Assembly (NCBI RefSeq): GCF_003400205.1
Contig: NZ_QUQV01000010.1
Coordinates: 1-64,000 of the forward strand
Direction: 5' to 3'
Source of the DNA: Bacillus sp. HNG
GTDB lineage: Bacteria; Bacillota; Bacilli; Bacillales; Bacillaceae_L
Length of the DNA stretch: 64,000 nt
Part shown: one piece after another, positions 7,763 through 16,854 of the stretch
How positions within the stretch are numbered: the first letter of the stretch is position 1
Layout of the letters: every line of letters begins with the position of its first letter
Notes under the pieces: model-generated
What the model was told of the DNA's origin: nothing
Database searches by the model: none
What the model saw: only the letters and a program-made list of their open reading frames with translations
Translations under genes and position numbers: made by a program

Positions 7763-9466
7763 ATGCGAGCAAAGATTGGTGGCCTCATTTTTTTAGTCGT
7801 ATTTATTTTTATTTTTCCGATTCAAGGACTTGCGGTCGATTATTGGATCAATGATGTGAAAATGGACGCATTTCTGCAAGATGATGGGACTGTTCAAGTA
7901 ACCGAAGCCCATACATACGAATTCGATGGTGAATTTAACGGGATTACCCGAACCGTTATTCCGAAAAAGGGGAGTTCGATAAAGGACTTTTCCGCATCTG
8001 AAAATGGGAAAGAGTTGCGAGTTGAAAAGGAAGACGACCTTTATAAAATTCATCGTAAGGGGAAGGATGAGACAATTACTGTCACACTCACCTACACGAT
8101 TATGAGTGGGGTAGAAATTTATAAAGATGTAGCACAATTTTATTGGCCGTTTTTTGACAATAGGAATGAATCAACCTATGAGAATCTAGTCATTACCGTT
8201 CACCCACCTCAATCAACGAGCGATGTGATCGCATTTGGTTATGATGAGGCTTTTCAAACGGAATCGGTTCAATCTGATGGCTCGGTCGTGTTTCATTTTG
8301 GAGAGGTTCCAAGTGAAACAAATGGGGATATTCGCGTTGCCTATGATGTTGAATTATTCTCGGGGGCGAATTATGTTACTGCTGATAAGCCGATGAAAGA
8401 GGAAATTTTAAATGATAAGAATGAACTGCTGATAAAAGCACAGGAAAGGGCTGAGACGAAAGAAACTCTTTCAAAGGTTGCAATTGTGTTAGTTCCGATT
8501 TTTGCTTTACTCTTTATAGTGATAATTGTTCGAAATCGCCTTGAAGGAAGAGCAAAACTTGCAGCAGTAAAAAGGGAAATGGCACATGCGGGTGCACCTC
8601 CAAAGCAGGTGATGAGTTTACCGGCAACCATAGTCTTTACAAATCATAACTATCTACCACAAGGGCAATCAATGGCCGCAGCGTTATTGGATTTGGTTAG
8701 GAAGAAGAAGGTAAGGCAGGTTTCTGATGAAAAGTTTCAGCTCATGGATCAGGACGCGGCTTTGCCACATGAGGAGATCTTAATGGAGTGGTTATTTGAA
8801 AAAATAGGTCAAAATGGTGTGTTTGACTTTTCAGACCTCCAGACCTACTCAAAAAACAAAAAGAACTCCGGAAAATACTCAAGTTTCCAAATGAAATGGG
8901 GAGAGGCTGTTCGTAATGAGGTGAAGGAACACTTTCTCTATGAGGATAAGTCAAAATTCAAATTATTCCTAGGGCTATTAAGCATTGTGCTAGTTCCATT
9001 TCTATTCTTGTTCCCAATGTATGAGTTATTTTCATGGTTTGTCTTAACATTGGTCTTGTTTGGCGGAGTCATTATTTACTTGATAGCCTACCGCCCAAAA
9101 AATAGCGAGGGACTTAGGATATTGCATGAATGGCTAATGTTTAAAGATAGCTATAAGGCTTTATCACCTGATGAATGGAAAAAGTGGTCAGAGGATGACC
9201 AGATGCGCGCCTATATCTACGGGCTTGGTACGGGAGACAAAGGGATGATGAAGCAAAATGAAGATCTGATATTCGCTCTTAACAAACCTTATCGTTACGA
9301 AAGTGGAGGTTTTTACCCGTATTCAGTTTATTCTTTCGGGTACGTAGGTCCAAACGCCTCGGCTCAATTTGAATCTGCGAATGATTCCATTGGAACCGGC
9401 AGCAGTTCAAGTAGCAGTAGTGGCGGCGGAACAGGTGGTGGCGGAGGCGGATCAGGGGCTTTTTAG
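7763..9466 (+). CDS. DUF2207 membrane protein with Ser/Gly-rich tail
   Basis: 567 residues from the ATG at 7763, chosen because GAAGGAGGGACGG sits just upstream and the protein then begins with a clean signal peptide (MRAKIGGLIFLVVFIFIFPI, cleaved near LAVDYW). An extracytoplasmic DUF2207 domain follows (Asn/Gly-rich beta pattern, residues 25-230). A membrane segment lies near 245-265, a cytoplasmic part with a winged-helix-like stretch follows, then two membrane segments near 400-445. The C-terminus is low complexity (Ser run then Gly run, ending GSGAF), typical of DUF2207 proteins and perhaps disordered. Function unknown; the family is widespread in Gram-positive envelopes. Confidence 0.85.
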   Translation: MRAKIGGLIFLVVFIFIFPIQGLAVDYWINDVKMDAFLQDDGTVQVTEAHTYEFDGEFNGITRTVIPKKGSSIKDFSASENGKELRVEKEDDLYKIHRKGKDETITVTLTYTIMSGVEIYKDVAQFYWPFFDNRNESTYENLVITVHPPQSTSDVIAFGYDEAFQTESVQSDGSVVFHFGEVPSETNGDIRVAYDVELFSGANYVTADKPMKEEILNDKNELLIKAQERAETKETLSKVAIVLVPIFALLFIVIIVRNRLEGRAKLAAVKREMAHAGAPPKQVMSLPATIVFTNHNYLPQGQSMAAALLDLVRKKKVRQVSDEKFQLMDQDAALPHEEILMEWLFEKIGQNGVFDFSDLQTYSKNKKNSGKYSSFQMKWGEAVRNEVKEHFLYEDKSKFKLFLGLLSIVLVPFLFLFPMYELFSWFVLTLVLFGGVIIYLIAYRPKNSEGLRILHEWLMFKDSYKALSPDEWKKWSEDDQMRAYIYGLGTGDKGMMKQNEDLIFALNKPYRYESGGFYPYSVYSFGYVGPNASAQFESANDSIGTGSSSSSSSGGGTGGGGGGSGAF

Positions 9467-9572
9467 TTGATAGAGATGGGGGAGAACTGGTGTCTAATCA
9501 CCCCTGTATGTATGCCAGATGAAGGACATATAGCAAAACTGATAGCATCGGAAAAACCTTCATAAGCAAATT

Positions 9573-9600
9573 AAAAACGGAAGCCGAGCAGGCTTCCGCT
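9573..9600 (-). terminator. terminator of glutamate dehydrogenase gene
   Basis: Stem CGGAAGCC / GGCTTCCG (9579-9586 with 9591-9598) followed on the minus strand by five T. Confidence 0.8.
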
Positions 9601-9610
9601 TTAACTATCA

Positions 9611-10993
9611 TTAATACAATTTTCCCTGACGATACAATACAGTTGAAAGTCTCATGACAGATTGAATATAACAATTTTGTCGTAATGTGAAGGAATCGCC
9701 GAAGAATGCCGGTAAAATAGAATCCAATGTTCCTTTCATTTTCTTAAACAGTTGACTAAAAACTTCTTCCTCTGAATAAAATTGGGTTTCGCGGCCTTGT
9801 AACCATTCTAAATAGGACACGATTACCCCACCTGCATTTGCAAGGATGTCTGGGATAATGAGGACACCTTTTGTACTTAAATAGTCGTCTGCATCACTTG
9901 TAATAGGAGCATTCGCACCCTCTACAATGATCGGTGCTTTAATTTGTTCCATATTGTCCGTGCGAATTTGATCCTCTAACGCAGCTAGGATAAGACAGTC
10001 CACGTCCAGGTAAAGGATGGCTTCTCTGTCTAGTATGTCTGCCTTTACTCCAGCAATCGTCAACTCCTCGCCTGATACAGGAAGATCACCCTTGTTGCCT
10101 TTTGTGAATTTAATGAGGCCCGGAATATTTAAACCGTCCTCGTTAAATAAAGTAACATTTCGGTCACTAACTGCGACAACTTTATTTTGAAGATAAGAAC
10201 ATTGATACGCTTCTAAAGCCGCAACTGAACCAACATTTCCAAAGCCTTGAACAGCCAGAGTCATTGGCTTATTTTCAACTTTTGCAACTACTTTTGCATA
10301 GATGCTATCGGTTTTAGTAAGAAGATTTTTTTGGTTCTGGAGAAAATCGTGAAACAGATAACGAAAGGTAAAATAGACACCTTTCCCGGTTGCTTCCCGT
10401 CTTCCTAAAGAACCACCGTTGACAACGCTCTTTCCGGTAAAACTACCACGATATGGTGTACCGGGTCGGATACTTTTATATTCGGCCATCATCCAGTCCA
10501 TCTCACGTTCGCCTGAACCCACATCTGGTGCAGGGATATCTTTATCTGGACCAAGACTGTCGGCAAAGTAACGAACATACTTCTGACAAATCAAATGAAG
10601 TTCTTTTTCGGATAGCGTTCTAGGATTGACCACAAGTCCGCCTTTTCCGCCACCAAAAGGAACATCATGGAGTGCATTTTTTAATGTCATCAGGGATGCA
10701 AGATTGATTACTTCATCCTCATTGACTGTTTCGTGGAAACGGATTCCGCCCTTATAAGGACCTAAAGCATTATTATGCTGTACGCGATAGGCTGGAATTC
10801 GAACCACCTGGCCTTTTTCTAACGGGATTCTTAAAAAGGACTTATGTACATGATTTGGAGTTGAAAGTATGGAGGCTAGTGAGGTAAAAGTTTGCTCCCG
10901 GGTTTTTCCTGTTAACTCTGGAATAAACGTGTCATCTTTCATTAATGCATCTAAAGACTTTTGGACGATTTGCTTTGTTTTATTCAATTCCAT
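9611..10993 (-). CDS. glutamate dehydrogenase (Glu/Leu/Phe/Val dehydrogenase family)
   Basis: 460 residues. Seen in order: the substrate-binding region YKGGIRFHETV, the catalytic lysine motif PFGGGKGGLVVNP, PAPDVGSGEREMDWM, and the dinucleotide fold AVQGFGNVGSVAALEA. The reaction interconverts glutamate and 2-oxoglutarate plus ammonia. It is longer than B. subtilis RocG/GudB (about 425 residues), with extra sequence around residues 225-250 (SIYAKVVAKVENKP), so it is a divergent paralogue rather than clear RocG. GGAGG-type site before the ATG. Monocistronic. Cofactor preference (NAD or NADP) cannot be decided. Confidence 0.88.
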   Translation of the reverse strand: MELNKTKQIVQKSLDALMKDDTFIPELTGKTREQTFTSLASILSTPNHVHKSFLRIPLEKGQVVRIPAYRVQHNNALGPYKGGIRFHETVNEDEVINLASLMTLKNALHDVPFGGGKGGLVVNPRTLSEKELHLICQKYVRYFADSLGPDKDIPAPDVGSGEREMDWMMAEYKSIRPGTPYRGSFTGKSVVNGGSLGRREATGKGVYFTFRYLFHDFLQNQKNLLTKTDSIYAKVVAKVENKPMTLAVQGFGNVGSVAALEAYQCSYLQNKVVAVSDRNVTLFNEDGLNIPGLIKFTKGNKGDLPVSGEELTIAGVKADILDREAILYLDVDCLILAALEDQIRTDNMEQIKAPIIVEGANAPITSDADDYLSTKGVLIIPDILANAGGVIVSYLEWLQGRETQFYSEEEVFSQLFKKMKGTLDSILPAFFGDSFTLRQNCYIQSVMRLSTVLYRQGKLY

Positions 10994-11074
10994 TCCTCCT
11001 TATGCTTGAAAGTGTTTCCAATTAAATTGTAACATGTGAACAAGTTCTGTGTCCTATCATATGTTTACCGCTGA

Positions 11075-11106
11075 TGGGACGATGGACCTGTCCCCCCGTC
11101 CCAAGT
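11075..11106. repeat. GGGACAGG-type dispersed palindrome
   Basis: GGGACG ... CGTCCC arms around an inner GGAC/GTCC. Similar palindromes occur at 6129-6159, 47696-47722 and 51296-51345, with a partial copy at 12123-12142. Confidence 0.5.
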
Positions 11107-11183
11107 TCTTTTTGTTTGCACTTCTTTATTTATTCAAATATGATAATACATATCAGATTAATAGGGATTTGGGAGGCCGAACT

Positions 11184-12113
11184 ATGTCTAAAAAAATATA
11201 TATTATCCATGAAAATGATGAGTGGACTGTTCATTTAACAAAACGATTAGATGAGTTGCAGCTTCCATACGAGGCTTGGCATCTTGATAAGGGCATTATT
11301 GATTTGACGTCCGAGCCACCCGAGGGAGTGTTCTACAATCGAATGAGTGCCTCCTCACACACAAGGGACCACCGATTCGCTCCCGAGTTAACCGGGGGGA
11401 TATTAGACTGGCTTGAATACCATGGTCGTACGGTTTTTAATGGAAGTAATGCATTGCGTTTAGAGCTTAGTAAAATAAAACAATACACAGCGCTTGAAGC
11501 AAATGGGATTCGCACTCCGAAAACAATCGGGGCAGTCGGCCGTGAACAAATTATTGAAGCAGCAGAAAGACTAGGAACTACACCATTTATCACAAAACAT
11601 AATCGAGCAGGAAAGGGGCTTGGCGTTCAATTATTTCAAACTGTGGAATCATTGAAAGCATACGTGAACAGTCCCGGATTCGAAGAGCCGGTTGATGGAA
11701 TTACACTCATTCAGGAGTATATCCAATCACCAGAATCCTATATTACAAGAGCAGAGTTTGTTGGTGGAAAATACGTGTATTCTGTACGGGTTGATACTTC
11801 TGAAGGGTTTGAGCTTTGCCCGGCAGATGCTTGTCAAATTGGTGATCTGTTTTGCCCAATTGGGGAAGAGGTAGAAGTTCGTCCTAAGTTTGAAATAACA
11901 GAAGACGTTGACCAAGAATTAATAAAGCGGTATGAAGCTTTTCTAAAAGCTGTAAAAATCGATGTAGCTGGAATTGAATTTATAAAAAATGCCGCCGGTG
12001 AAGTATTCACCTATGACGTTAACACAAACACAAACTACAACTCCGATGCCGAAGCCAAAGCAGGCAAATACGGAATGCTAGAACTTGCAAAATTTCTCGG
12101 AGAAGCTCTGTAA
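11184..12113 (+). CDS. RimK-type ATP-grasp ligase
   Basis: About 309 residues from the ATG at 11184, which follows TTGGGAGGCC; the longer frame from 11049 has no site and would run through a repeat palindrome. The ATP-grasp pattern is clear: TKHNRAGKGLGVQLF (nucleotide-binding Lys/Gly loop), LIQEYIQSP, and the metal-binding end AGIEFIKNAAGEVFTYDVNT-N with paired acidic and Asn residues. The family joins amino acids to carboxyl groups (RimK, LysX, glutathione synthase-like). No biosynthetic partners adjoin it, so the substrate is unknown. Confidence 0.85.
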   Translation: MSKKIYIIHENDEWTVHLTKRLDELQLPYEAWHLDKGIIDLTSEPPEGVFYNRMSASSHTRDHRFAPELTGGILDWLEYHGRTVFNGSNALRLELSKIKQYTALEANGIRTPKTIGAVGREQIIEAAERLGTTPFITKHNRAGKGLGVQLFQTVESLKAYVNSPGFEEPVDGITLIQEYIQSPESYITRAEFVGGKYVYSVRVDTSEGFELCPADACQIGDLFCPIGEEVEVRPKFEITEDVDQELIKRYEAFLKAVKIDVAGIEFIKNAAGEVFTYDVNTNTNYNSDAEAKAGKYGMLELAKFLGEAL

Positions 12114-12163
12114 GTAACACAGGGACGGTTCCACTGGTTCTTTGTTATTTTTCAATTAAAGAG

Positions 12164-12197
12164 AAACAAAGGGTAGCTCTAATGCTACCCTTTGTTT
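12164..12197. terminator. bidirectional terminator
   Basis: Perfect 14-bp stem AAACAAAGGGTAGC / GCTACCCTTTGTTT with a 6-base loop between the convergent ATP-grasp and MFS genes. The right arm overlaps the end of the MFS reading frame. Confidence 0.85.
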
Positions 12198-13342
12198 GCT
12201 TTTACCGTATAAATTTTAAATAAAATATACGCGATGGCTGATAGGAATATACCTGAGATATAAGGTAAACCAACTGAGACTGAGTAGAGCAAGCCACCTA
12301 GAATTGGTCCGAGAATTCTTCCAAGTGAATCGAAGGAAGACAATAATCCCGTAACACTTCCATGACCAGTCTTGGAACGTTTCGTTAATAAAGCGGATAC
12401 TGCAGGGCGAATAACGCCATTTCCAACTCCGAAGACTGTCAGGAATATTGCGGCGGTCAGGAAGTTTTTCGTGAATAAAATAAGGAAGAAACCTATTGCA
12501 GACACGAATATCCCGATTTGGATGACAAAGCCTTCACCGAAACGCTTGGTCAATCTTCCAACTAGCCCACCTTGTACGATCGCTCCGGCGAGCCCCATAA
12601 TCATAAAAATATAACCGAGTTCAGTTGTCCCTAAGCCAGCTTTTTCCGCGGCAAAATAGGCAAAGGTGGCCTCAAGACCAGACAGAGATAATGTGATAAA
12701 GAGTGAAAGAAAAAACAGAACAGATTCCGGGCCGTTGACTGCTTTTAAGAGACTCGTTCTTTTTCTCTCTGTTTCGTGCCTTTCCTCTTTTGGCAATGAT
12801 TCTTTAAGAACGAACATCACTAGGAAGAAAGTTATTAAAGATAAGGTTCCGGCTATATAAAAAGGCATTTGTAAGTCCGTTTTAGAAAAAATGCCACCAA
12901 TCGCTGGTCCAAAAATAAATCCAAGACCAATCGATGCACCAATGACGCCCATTCCTTTTCCACGGTCTTCATCAGAGGTAATATCGGCAGCATACGCCAT
13001 GACGGTTGGCATATTTGCGGCTGAAAGGAAGCCCCCGATGATTCTAGCTGCAAACAACATCCATAGCTCTGTAGATAAGGCCATTAAAAAGAATGAAACG
13101 GCAAGGCCAAAAATACCAATCATGATAACTGGCTTACGTCCAATCCGGTCTGAAATTCTTCCCCACATGGGTGCAAACAAGAATTGCATTAAGGAATAGA
13201 CAGCCATGAGTAGACCTAATTCAGTTGGTGAAGCACCAAGGTCTTCTGCATAAAAGGGGATAACAGGAATAATGATTCCGAACCCGACATAAACCAAAAA
13301 CATAACGGCAAAAAGAATCGGTAACGCTTTTTTTGTATCCAA
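12185..13342 (-). CDS. MFS multidrug/tetracycline-type exporter
   Basis: 385 residues with 12 predicted membrane segments. The motif A loop between segments 2 and 3 is WGRISDRIGRKPVIMIG, and motif C in segment 5 (GASIGLGFIFGPAIGG) marks drug:H+ antiporters. It resembles Bacillus MFS exporters of the TetA/NorA/YfmO group and is about the same length. A paralogue lies at 48.5-49.7 kb. Substrate unknown. No local regulator is adjacent. Confidence 0.88.
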   Translation of the reverse strand: MDTKKALPILFAVMFLVYVGFGIIIPVIPFYAEDLGASPTELGLLMAVYSLMQFLFAPMWGRISDRIGRKPVIMIGIFGLAVSFFLMALSTELWMLFAARIIGGFLSAANMPTVMAYAADITSDEDRGKGMGVIGASIGLGFIFGPAIGGIFSKTDLQMPFYIAGTLSLITFFLVMFVLKESLPKEERHETERKRTSLLKAVNGPESVLFFLSLFITLSLSGLEATFAYFAAEKAGLGTTELGYIFMIMGLAGAIVQGGLVGRLTKRFGEGFVIQIGIFVSAIGFFLILFTKNFLTAAIFLTVFGVGNGVIRPAVSALLTKRSKTGHGSVTGLLSSFDSLGRILGPILGGLLYSVSVGLPYISGIFLSAIAYILFKIYTVKANKG

Positions 13343-13436
13343 ATTATGTCACTCCAGTATGATAGCTTACCTTCCTATAATAAATTAAATGACAACAATT
13401 TGCGAGTCGTTGAAGGGGGAAGTTATAAAAAAGTTA

Positions 13437-13471
13437 ACAAAAAAAGCACCTTCAAAATGAAGATGCTTTAT
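13437..13471 (-). terminator. terminator of the NlpC/P60 gene
   Basis: Stem of AAAGCA and TGCTTT plus CTTC/GAAG with one mismatch, followed on the minus strand by seven T. Confidence 0.75.
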
Positions 13472-13486
13472 TCGGTCTAATTTTAA

Positions 13487-14635
13487 TTAGTTCATTATAC
13501 GTTTTACACGACCGTTAAAAGTATTTTTCCAATATCCAGAAGTCATATCAGCAATAGCAACACCTGTAGAGGATTGAGATCCAATAAATTTACCCCCACC
13601 GATGTAAATTCCAACGTGACCATCCGTTTTATACGTATTAAAGAATACTAGGTCACCAGGTTTCATGTCGCTGACTGAAACGGCTGTACCTTGGTTTTTC
13701 AGTGAATCCGTGCTAGCACCAACACTTACTCCAGCTTGTGAGAATGCCCAGTGTACAAAGCCTGAACAGTCAAAACGACCGTTTGCAATGTCATAAGCAC
13801 TTCTTCCACCACCAAATACATATACGGAGTTACCGATGTATTTATATCCCGCGTTAATGACGGTACTGATTGATCCTGTTACCTTTGGTGTTGAAGTTGG
13901 TACTGCAGGAGCAGATGCAGTTGGTGTAGATGATGATGTTGATGTCGAATTAGTTGATGTAGTAGTAACAGCAGGTGTAGCTGCAATCATACTTGCACGA
14001 AGGTCTTCGATATCAGCTAATGTTTTTTGTTCTTTTGATTGCAAGGAAGCCTTTAATGCATCGTTTTGAGCTTTTTGGTCTTCAATTTGACCCTGCATGG
14101 CTACCAATTCTTCTTTCTTACTATTTAAAGAAGTTAACGTTTCTTGAATGGTATCTTGTTTTTCTTTTACTAGATTGATAGCTTCCGCTTGTTCGTCGAT
14201 TATTTTTTGATCAGCCTGCATAATGGTAGAGACTGCACTAACACGATTAATAAAATCTGAGAAGTTTTGAGCACCAAAAATGACATCTAGGTAGCTGATT
14301 GTTCCACCAGATTCCTGCATCATGCGAGCACGCTCTTTAAGAATCTCATTACGTGCTTCAATTTCTTTTTCGAGTTGGTCAATCTCAGCTTGAAGAGTAT
14401 GTACTTGTGCTTCAGACTTTTTGATTTCCTCTTCAGTTTGAGCGATCATTTTACGGTTATCTTCAATTGCTTGGTCAACTTTTGCAATTTGTGCGTTTAA
14501 TTCTTTCAAAGCAGTTTGTGTTTCAGAAAGATCACTTTGAAGTGTACTTATCGTATTTGCACTAGTTTGTATCACATATGGAGAAAAGGCACTTATCATT
14601 AAAGTGGCGCTTAAGGTTACGAGTGTCTTTTTCAA
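13487..14635 (-). CDS. CwlO-like NlpC/P60 D,L-endopeptidase with coiled-coil
   Basis: 382 residues: a signal peptide (1 to about 27, ending near SANT), a long coiled-coil (about 30-215, heptads rich in Glu/Lys/Gln), a Ser/Thr/Pro-rich linker and a C-terminal NlpC/P60 domain (about 255-382) with catalytic Cys in FDCSGFVHW and His in DGHVGIYIG. This is the architecture of Bacillus CwlO, which cleaves peptide cross-bridges during elongation and is held inactive by its coiled-coil until FtsEX acts. In B. subtilis cwlO is controlled by WalR; upstream (14737-14752) TGTTAC-N4-TGTTAA is one base short of the usual N5 spacing, so regulation is only suggested. Confidence 0.88.
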   Translation of the reverse strand: MKKTLVTLSATLMISAFSPYVIQTSANTISTLQSDLSETQTALKELNAQIAKVDQAIEDNRKMIAQTEEEIKKSEAQVHTLQAEIDQLEKEIEARNEILKERARMMQESGGTISYLDVIFGAQNFSDFINRVSAVSTIMQADQKIIDEQAEAINLVKEKQDTIQETLTSLNSKKEELVAMQGQIEDQKAQNDALKASLQSKEQKTLADIEDLRASMIAATPAVTTTSTNSTSTSSSTPTASAPAVPTSTPKVTGSISTVINAGYKYIGNSVYVFGGGRSAYDIANGRFDCSGFVHWAFSQAGVSVGASTDSLKNQGTAVSVSDMKPGDLVFFNTYKTDGHVGIYIGGGKFIGSQSSTGVAIADMTSGYWKNTFNGRVKRIMN

Positions 14636-15003
14636 AATTATTCCTACTTTCTTACTAATCTACTTAGTCTATTACGTAGTTTTTACTATCCCATATTATC
14701 ATATATTTCTATGAATTTCTCCATTTGTCGCGAAATTGTTACATTTTGTTAAAATTGTAATGTTTCAAAACCCAATAGAATAAAGGATTGTAATAAAGGA
14801 ACCTCACTTTTAATGTCGAAATAAATTTGTAATAAACGTAATTTCATCTGATAGATTGCAGTGGAATTCTCCTACTTTGGTCGGGTGAGAGGGTCATCAT
14901 TCCTACTATAGAATGGCATTAAGGGGGCAAAAAAGGGGTGGGATAAGACGCTAAAAAAGATTAGATTGAAAAGTATGGATCAATTAGCGTCTTGAATTCA
15001 GGC
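14636..15003. other. gene-free region upstream of the CwlO-like gene
   Basis: No reading frame or tRNA seen. It carries the promoter side of the CwlO-like gene (AT-rich, 14640-14770) and, at 14947-14954 and 14984-14991, an 8-bp inverted repeat GACGCTAA/TTAGCGTC with a 29-base loop that could end the minus-strand thioesterase gene but lacks a T-run. Confidence 0.4.
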
Positions 15004-15423
15004 CTATATCCCTTCAAACTCTTTGATTCTATTTTTTAAGTGATTAGGAATAGGTGCTGCCTTTTTTGTAACATTGTTGTAATTTACCTGTACCGTTTCG
15101 GATTCGACTAGAATATCGTCATCGCGTTTAATAATGGTTTCGAGGGTAAGGCTAGAACTTCCTACTTTTTTAACACGAACATACACCTTTAGTAAGTCAT
15201 CGAGCAAGGCTGGTTTTTTGTACTCAATCGTGCTTTTAACAAGGACCGGCTCAAAATGGGATGATTGAGGATTTGTGAGCCAATCTGGACTTAGTATTTC
15301 ACGCATGTACTCAGTAAAGCCGATATCGATATATGTAAGATAATGCGCATTAAATACAATTTTTTGTCCATCGATTTCAGAATATCGGACGCGAATGGTA
15401 TGTGAGAATTTAAAATGTTCCAT
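15004..15423 (-). CDS. hotdog-fold acyl-CoA thioesterase (4HBT type)
   Basis: 139 residues from the ATG at 15423, which has AAGGAGG just upstream; the longer frame to 15459 runs through that site. The protein matches the 4-hydroxybenzoyl-CoA thioesterase hotdog fold: VRYSEIDGQKIVFNAHYLTY (the usual catalytic-Asp region), YKKPALLDDLLKVYVRV and LETIIKRDDDILVESETVQV. The family hydrolyses acyl-CoA thioesters. Divergent from the AbrB-type transporter. Substrate unknown. Confidence 0.85.
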   Translation of the reverse strand: MEHFKFSHTIRVRYSEIDGQKIVFNAHYLTYIDIGFTEYMREILSPDWLTNPQSSHFEPVLVKSTIEYKKPALLDDLLKVYVRVKKVGSSSLTLETIIKRDDDILVESETVQVNYNNVTKKAAPIPNHLKNRIKEFEGI

Positions 15424-15518
15424 GTGGGATACCTCCTTTTTAAAGAGTATATTCTGCAAAGCAGGTTCTTTTCCTGCATAATGGATAGTAAAAGACTGAT
15501 AATATAGAAAGGTCGTAC

Positions 15519-16580
15519 ATGAAAATGAATTTTACACAAATGAAGGGGATTTTACAGTCTTATATAGTTGCGAGTGTTGGAGGCATGTTGTTCTATTTAT
15601 TACATTTTCCAATCCCATGGATACTCGGACCAATGACGTTCATGATTTTATACAAAGCGATTACTCATCAAAAAATGGTTGTATCAACGAGATTATATAA
15701 CCTTGGACTTGCAACATTAGGAATCTACTTTGGATTATCCTTTACAAAGGAAACCTTTATTATCGTATATCCTTATATCATCCCGTTTTTATTCACGACC
15801 ATTTTGCTATTAACAGTTAGCGTTCTAAATAGTATTTTTGTGACCCGTTTTATTAAAATTGACCCGATGACAAGCGTTTTCGGATCGATTCCTGGGGGAC
15901 TTTCAGAGATGGTAGCGGCAAGCCATTCGTTAATAGCAAATTCAGCAATGGTGACCATATTTCAAACGGTGCGCTTGCTAACGGTCGTGTTTATGGTTCC
16001 GTTTATTGTAACCCACTGGTTCATTGCGGGTGCAGGAAATGCATTTGAGGTAACAAAAAATATCAGCAGTGTTCCGTTCTACGCATATGTATGGTTTGGA
16101 TTAGCGCTATTGGTAGGGTGGTTCCTTCGAGATAAGTTGCCAGCTGCTTATGTCATTGGCCCACTTGCAGTTACGGCGATCCTTGGTGTCGCAGGAGTAG
16201 GTCTGCCAAGTATCCCACCATGGTTTTTGATTCTTGCCCAAATTACGGTTGGGATGAGGATGGGGAATAATATCAATTTGAGAGATTTAAAGATTGGTGG
16301 AAAATATTGTGGAGTTTATTTTGTACTTACAGTGTTTTTGCTAGCAATATCATTTGGATTAGGTTATGTCTTTGCTATTTTCTCAGACTTGGATTTACCA
16401 ACAGCACTTCTAAGTTTGGCGCCAGGTGGGTTAGTAGAGATGGTGTTAACGGCTACAGCAATAGGAGCAGATCCAGCTGTCGTAAGTTCACTACAACTCA
16501 TCCGTCTATTATTCATCATATTACTTGTTCCAAGCTTTTTAAAATGGATGTTTACTAGGAAGGAAAAAGCTGCCGCATGA
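15519..16580 (+). CDS. AbrB-family membrane transporter (putative ammonia monooxygenase family)
   Basis: 353 residues with about 9-10 membrane segments in two internal repeats. Each half contains a related motif: FGSIPGGLSEMVAAS near residue 130 and LSLAPGGLVEMVLTA near residue 295. This duplicated PGGxxEM pattern is the hallmark of the AbrB/'ammonia monooxygenase' membrane family, often misannotated; these are not monooxygenases. GAAAGG site before the ATG. Substrate unknown. Four palindromic repeats follow its stop. Confidence 0.85.
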   Translation: MKMNFTQMKGILQSYIVASVGGMLFYLLHFPIPWILGPMTFMILYKAITHQKMVVSTRLYNLGLATLGIYFGLSFTKETFIIVYPYIIPFLFTTILLLTVSVLNSIFVTRFIKIDPMTSVFGSIPGGLSEMVAASHSLIANSAMVTIFQTVRLLTVVFMVPFIVTHWFIAGAGNAFEVTKNISSVPFYAYVWFGLALLVGWFLRDKLPAAYVIGPLAVTAILGVAGVGLPSIPPWFLILAQITVGMRMGNNINLRDLKIGGKYCGVYFVLTVFLLAISFGLGYVFAIFSDLDLPTALLSLAPGGLVEMVLTATAIGADPAVVSSLQLIRLLFIILLVPSFLKWMFTRKEKAAA

Positions 16581-16592
16581 TGAAAACAGGGA

Positions 16593-16777
16593 TTCAAACA
16601 AACGTTTAATTGAAGTATGTATCCTTTACAGATCAAGGGGGGCACTTTAAACAAGCGTTTGATTAAAAAACGCTTCAACTCTATTGTTTTGTAAGCAAAA
16701 ATTCAAACAAACGCTTGATTGAAAATTGAAACCCATGTGTACCAAGGGACAGGACGCTAAACAAACGTTTGATTAAA
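16593..16777. repeat. four-copy 22-bp palindrome array, about 54-bp spacing
   Basis: Near-palindromes at 16593-16614, 16646-16667, 16702-16723 and 16756-16777. Left half TTYAAACAARC, right half GTTTGATTRAA, with small changes. Starts are 53, 56 and 54 bp apart. It lies between two convergent genes (16580 and 16855), not in an obvious promoter. Each copy looks like an operator for a dimeric regulator or a hairpin. Confidence 0.8.
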
Positions 16778-16814
16778 AAATATTATGTCAACTAAAATAG
16801 TGTATGAAAGCAAA

Positions 16815-16842
16815 AAAGGAGCCATATCAAAATGGCTCCTTT
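16815..16842. terminator. bidirectional terminator
   Basis: Perfect 11-bp stem AAAGGAGCCAT / ATGGCTCCTTT, mainly for the DinB gene on the minus strand. Confidence 0.85.
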
Positions 16843-16854
16843 CATGCGAATAAA

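Noticed and set aside
11049-11183. N-terminal extension of the ATP-grasp protein
   Set aside because: It includes a dispersed palindrome and lacks a ribosome site; ATG 11184 follows GGGAGG.
13836-14178. Plus-strand frames within the NlpC/P60 gene
   Set aside because: Antisense shadows of the coiled-coil and linker coding region; Asp/Val repeats come from the Ser/Thr linker read backwards.
14737-14752. WalR box before the CwlO-like gene
   Set aside because: The two hexamers are four, not five, bases apart, so it is only a near-match.
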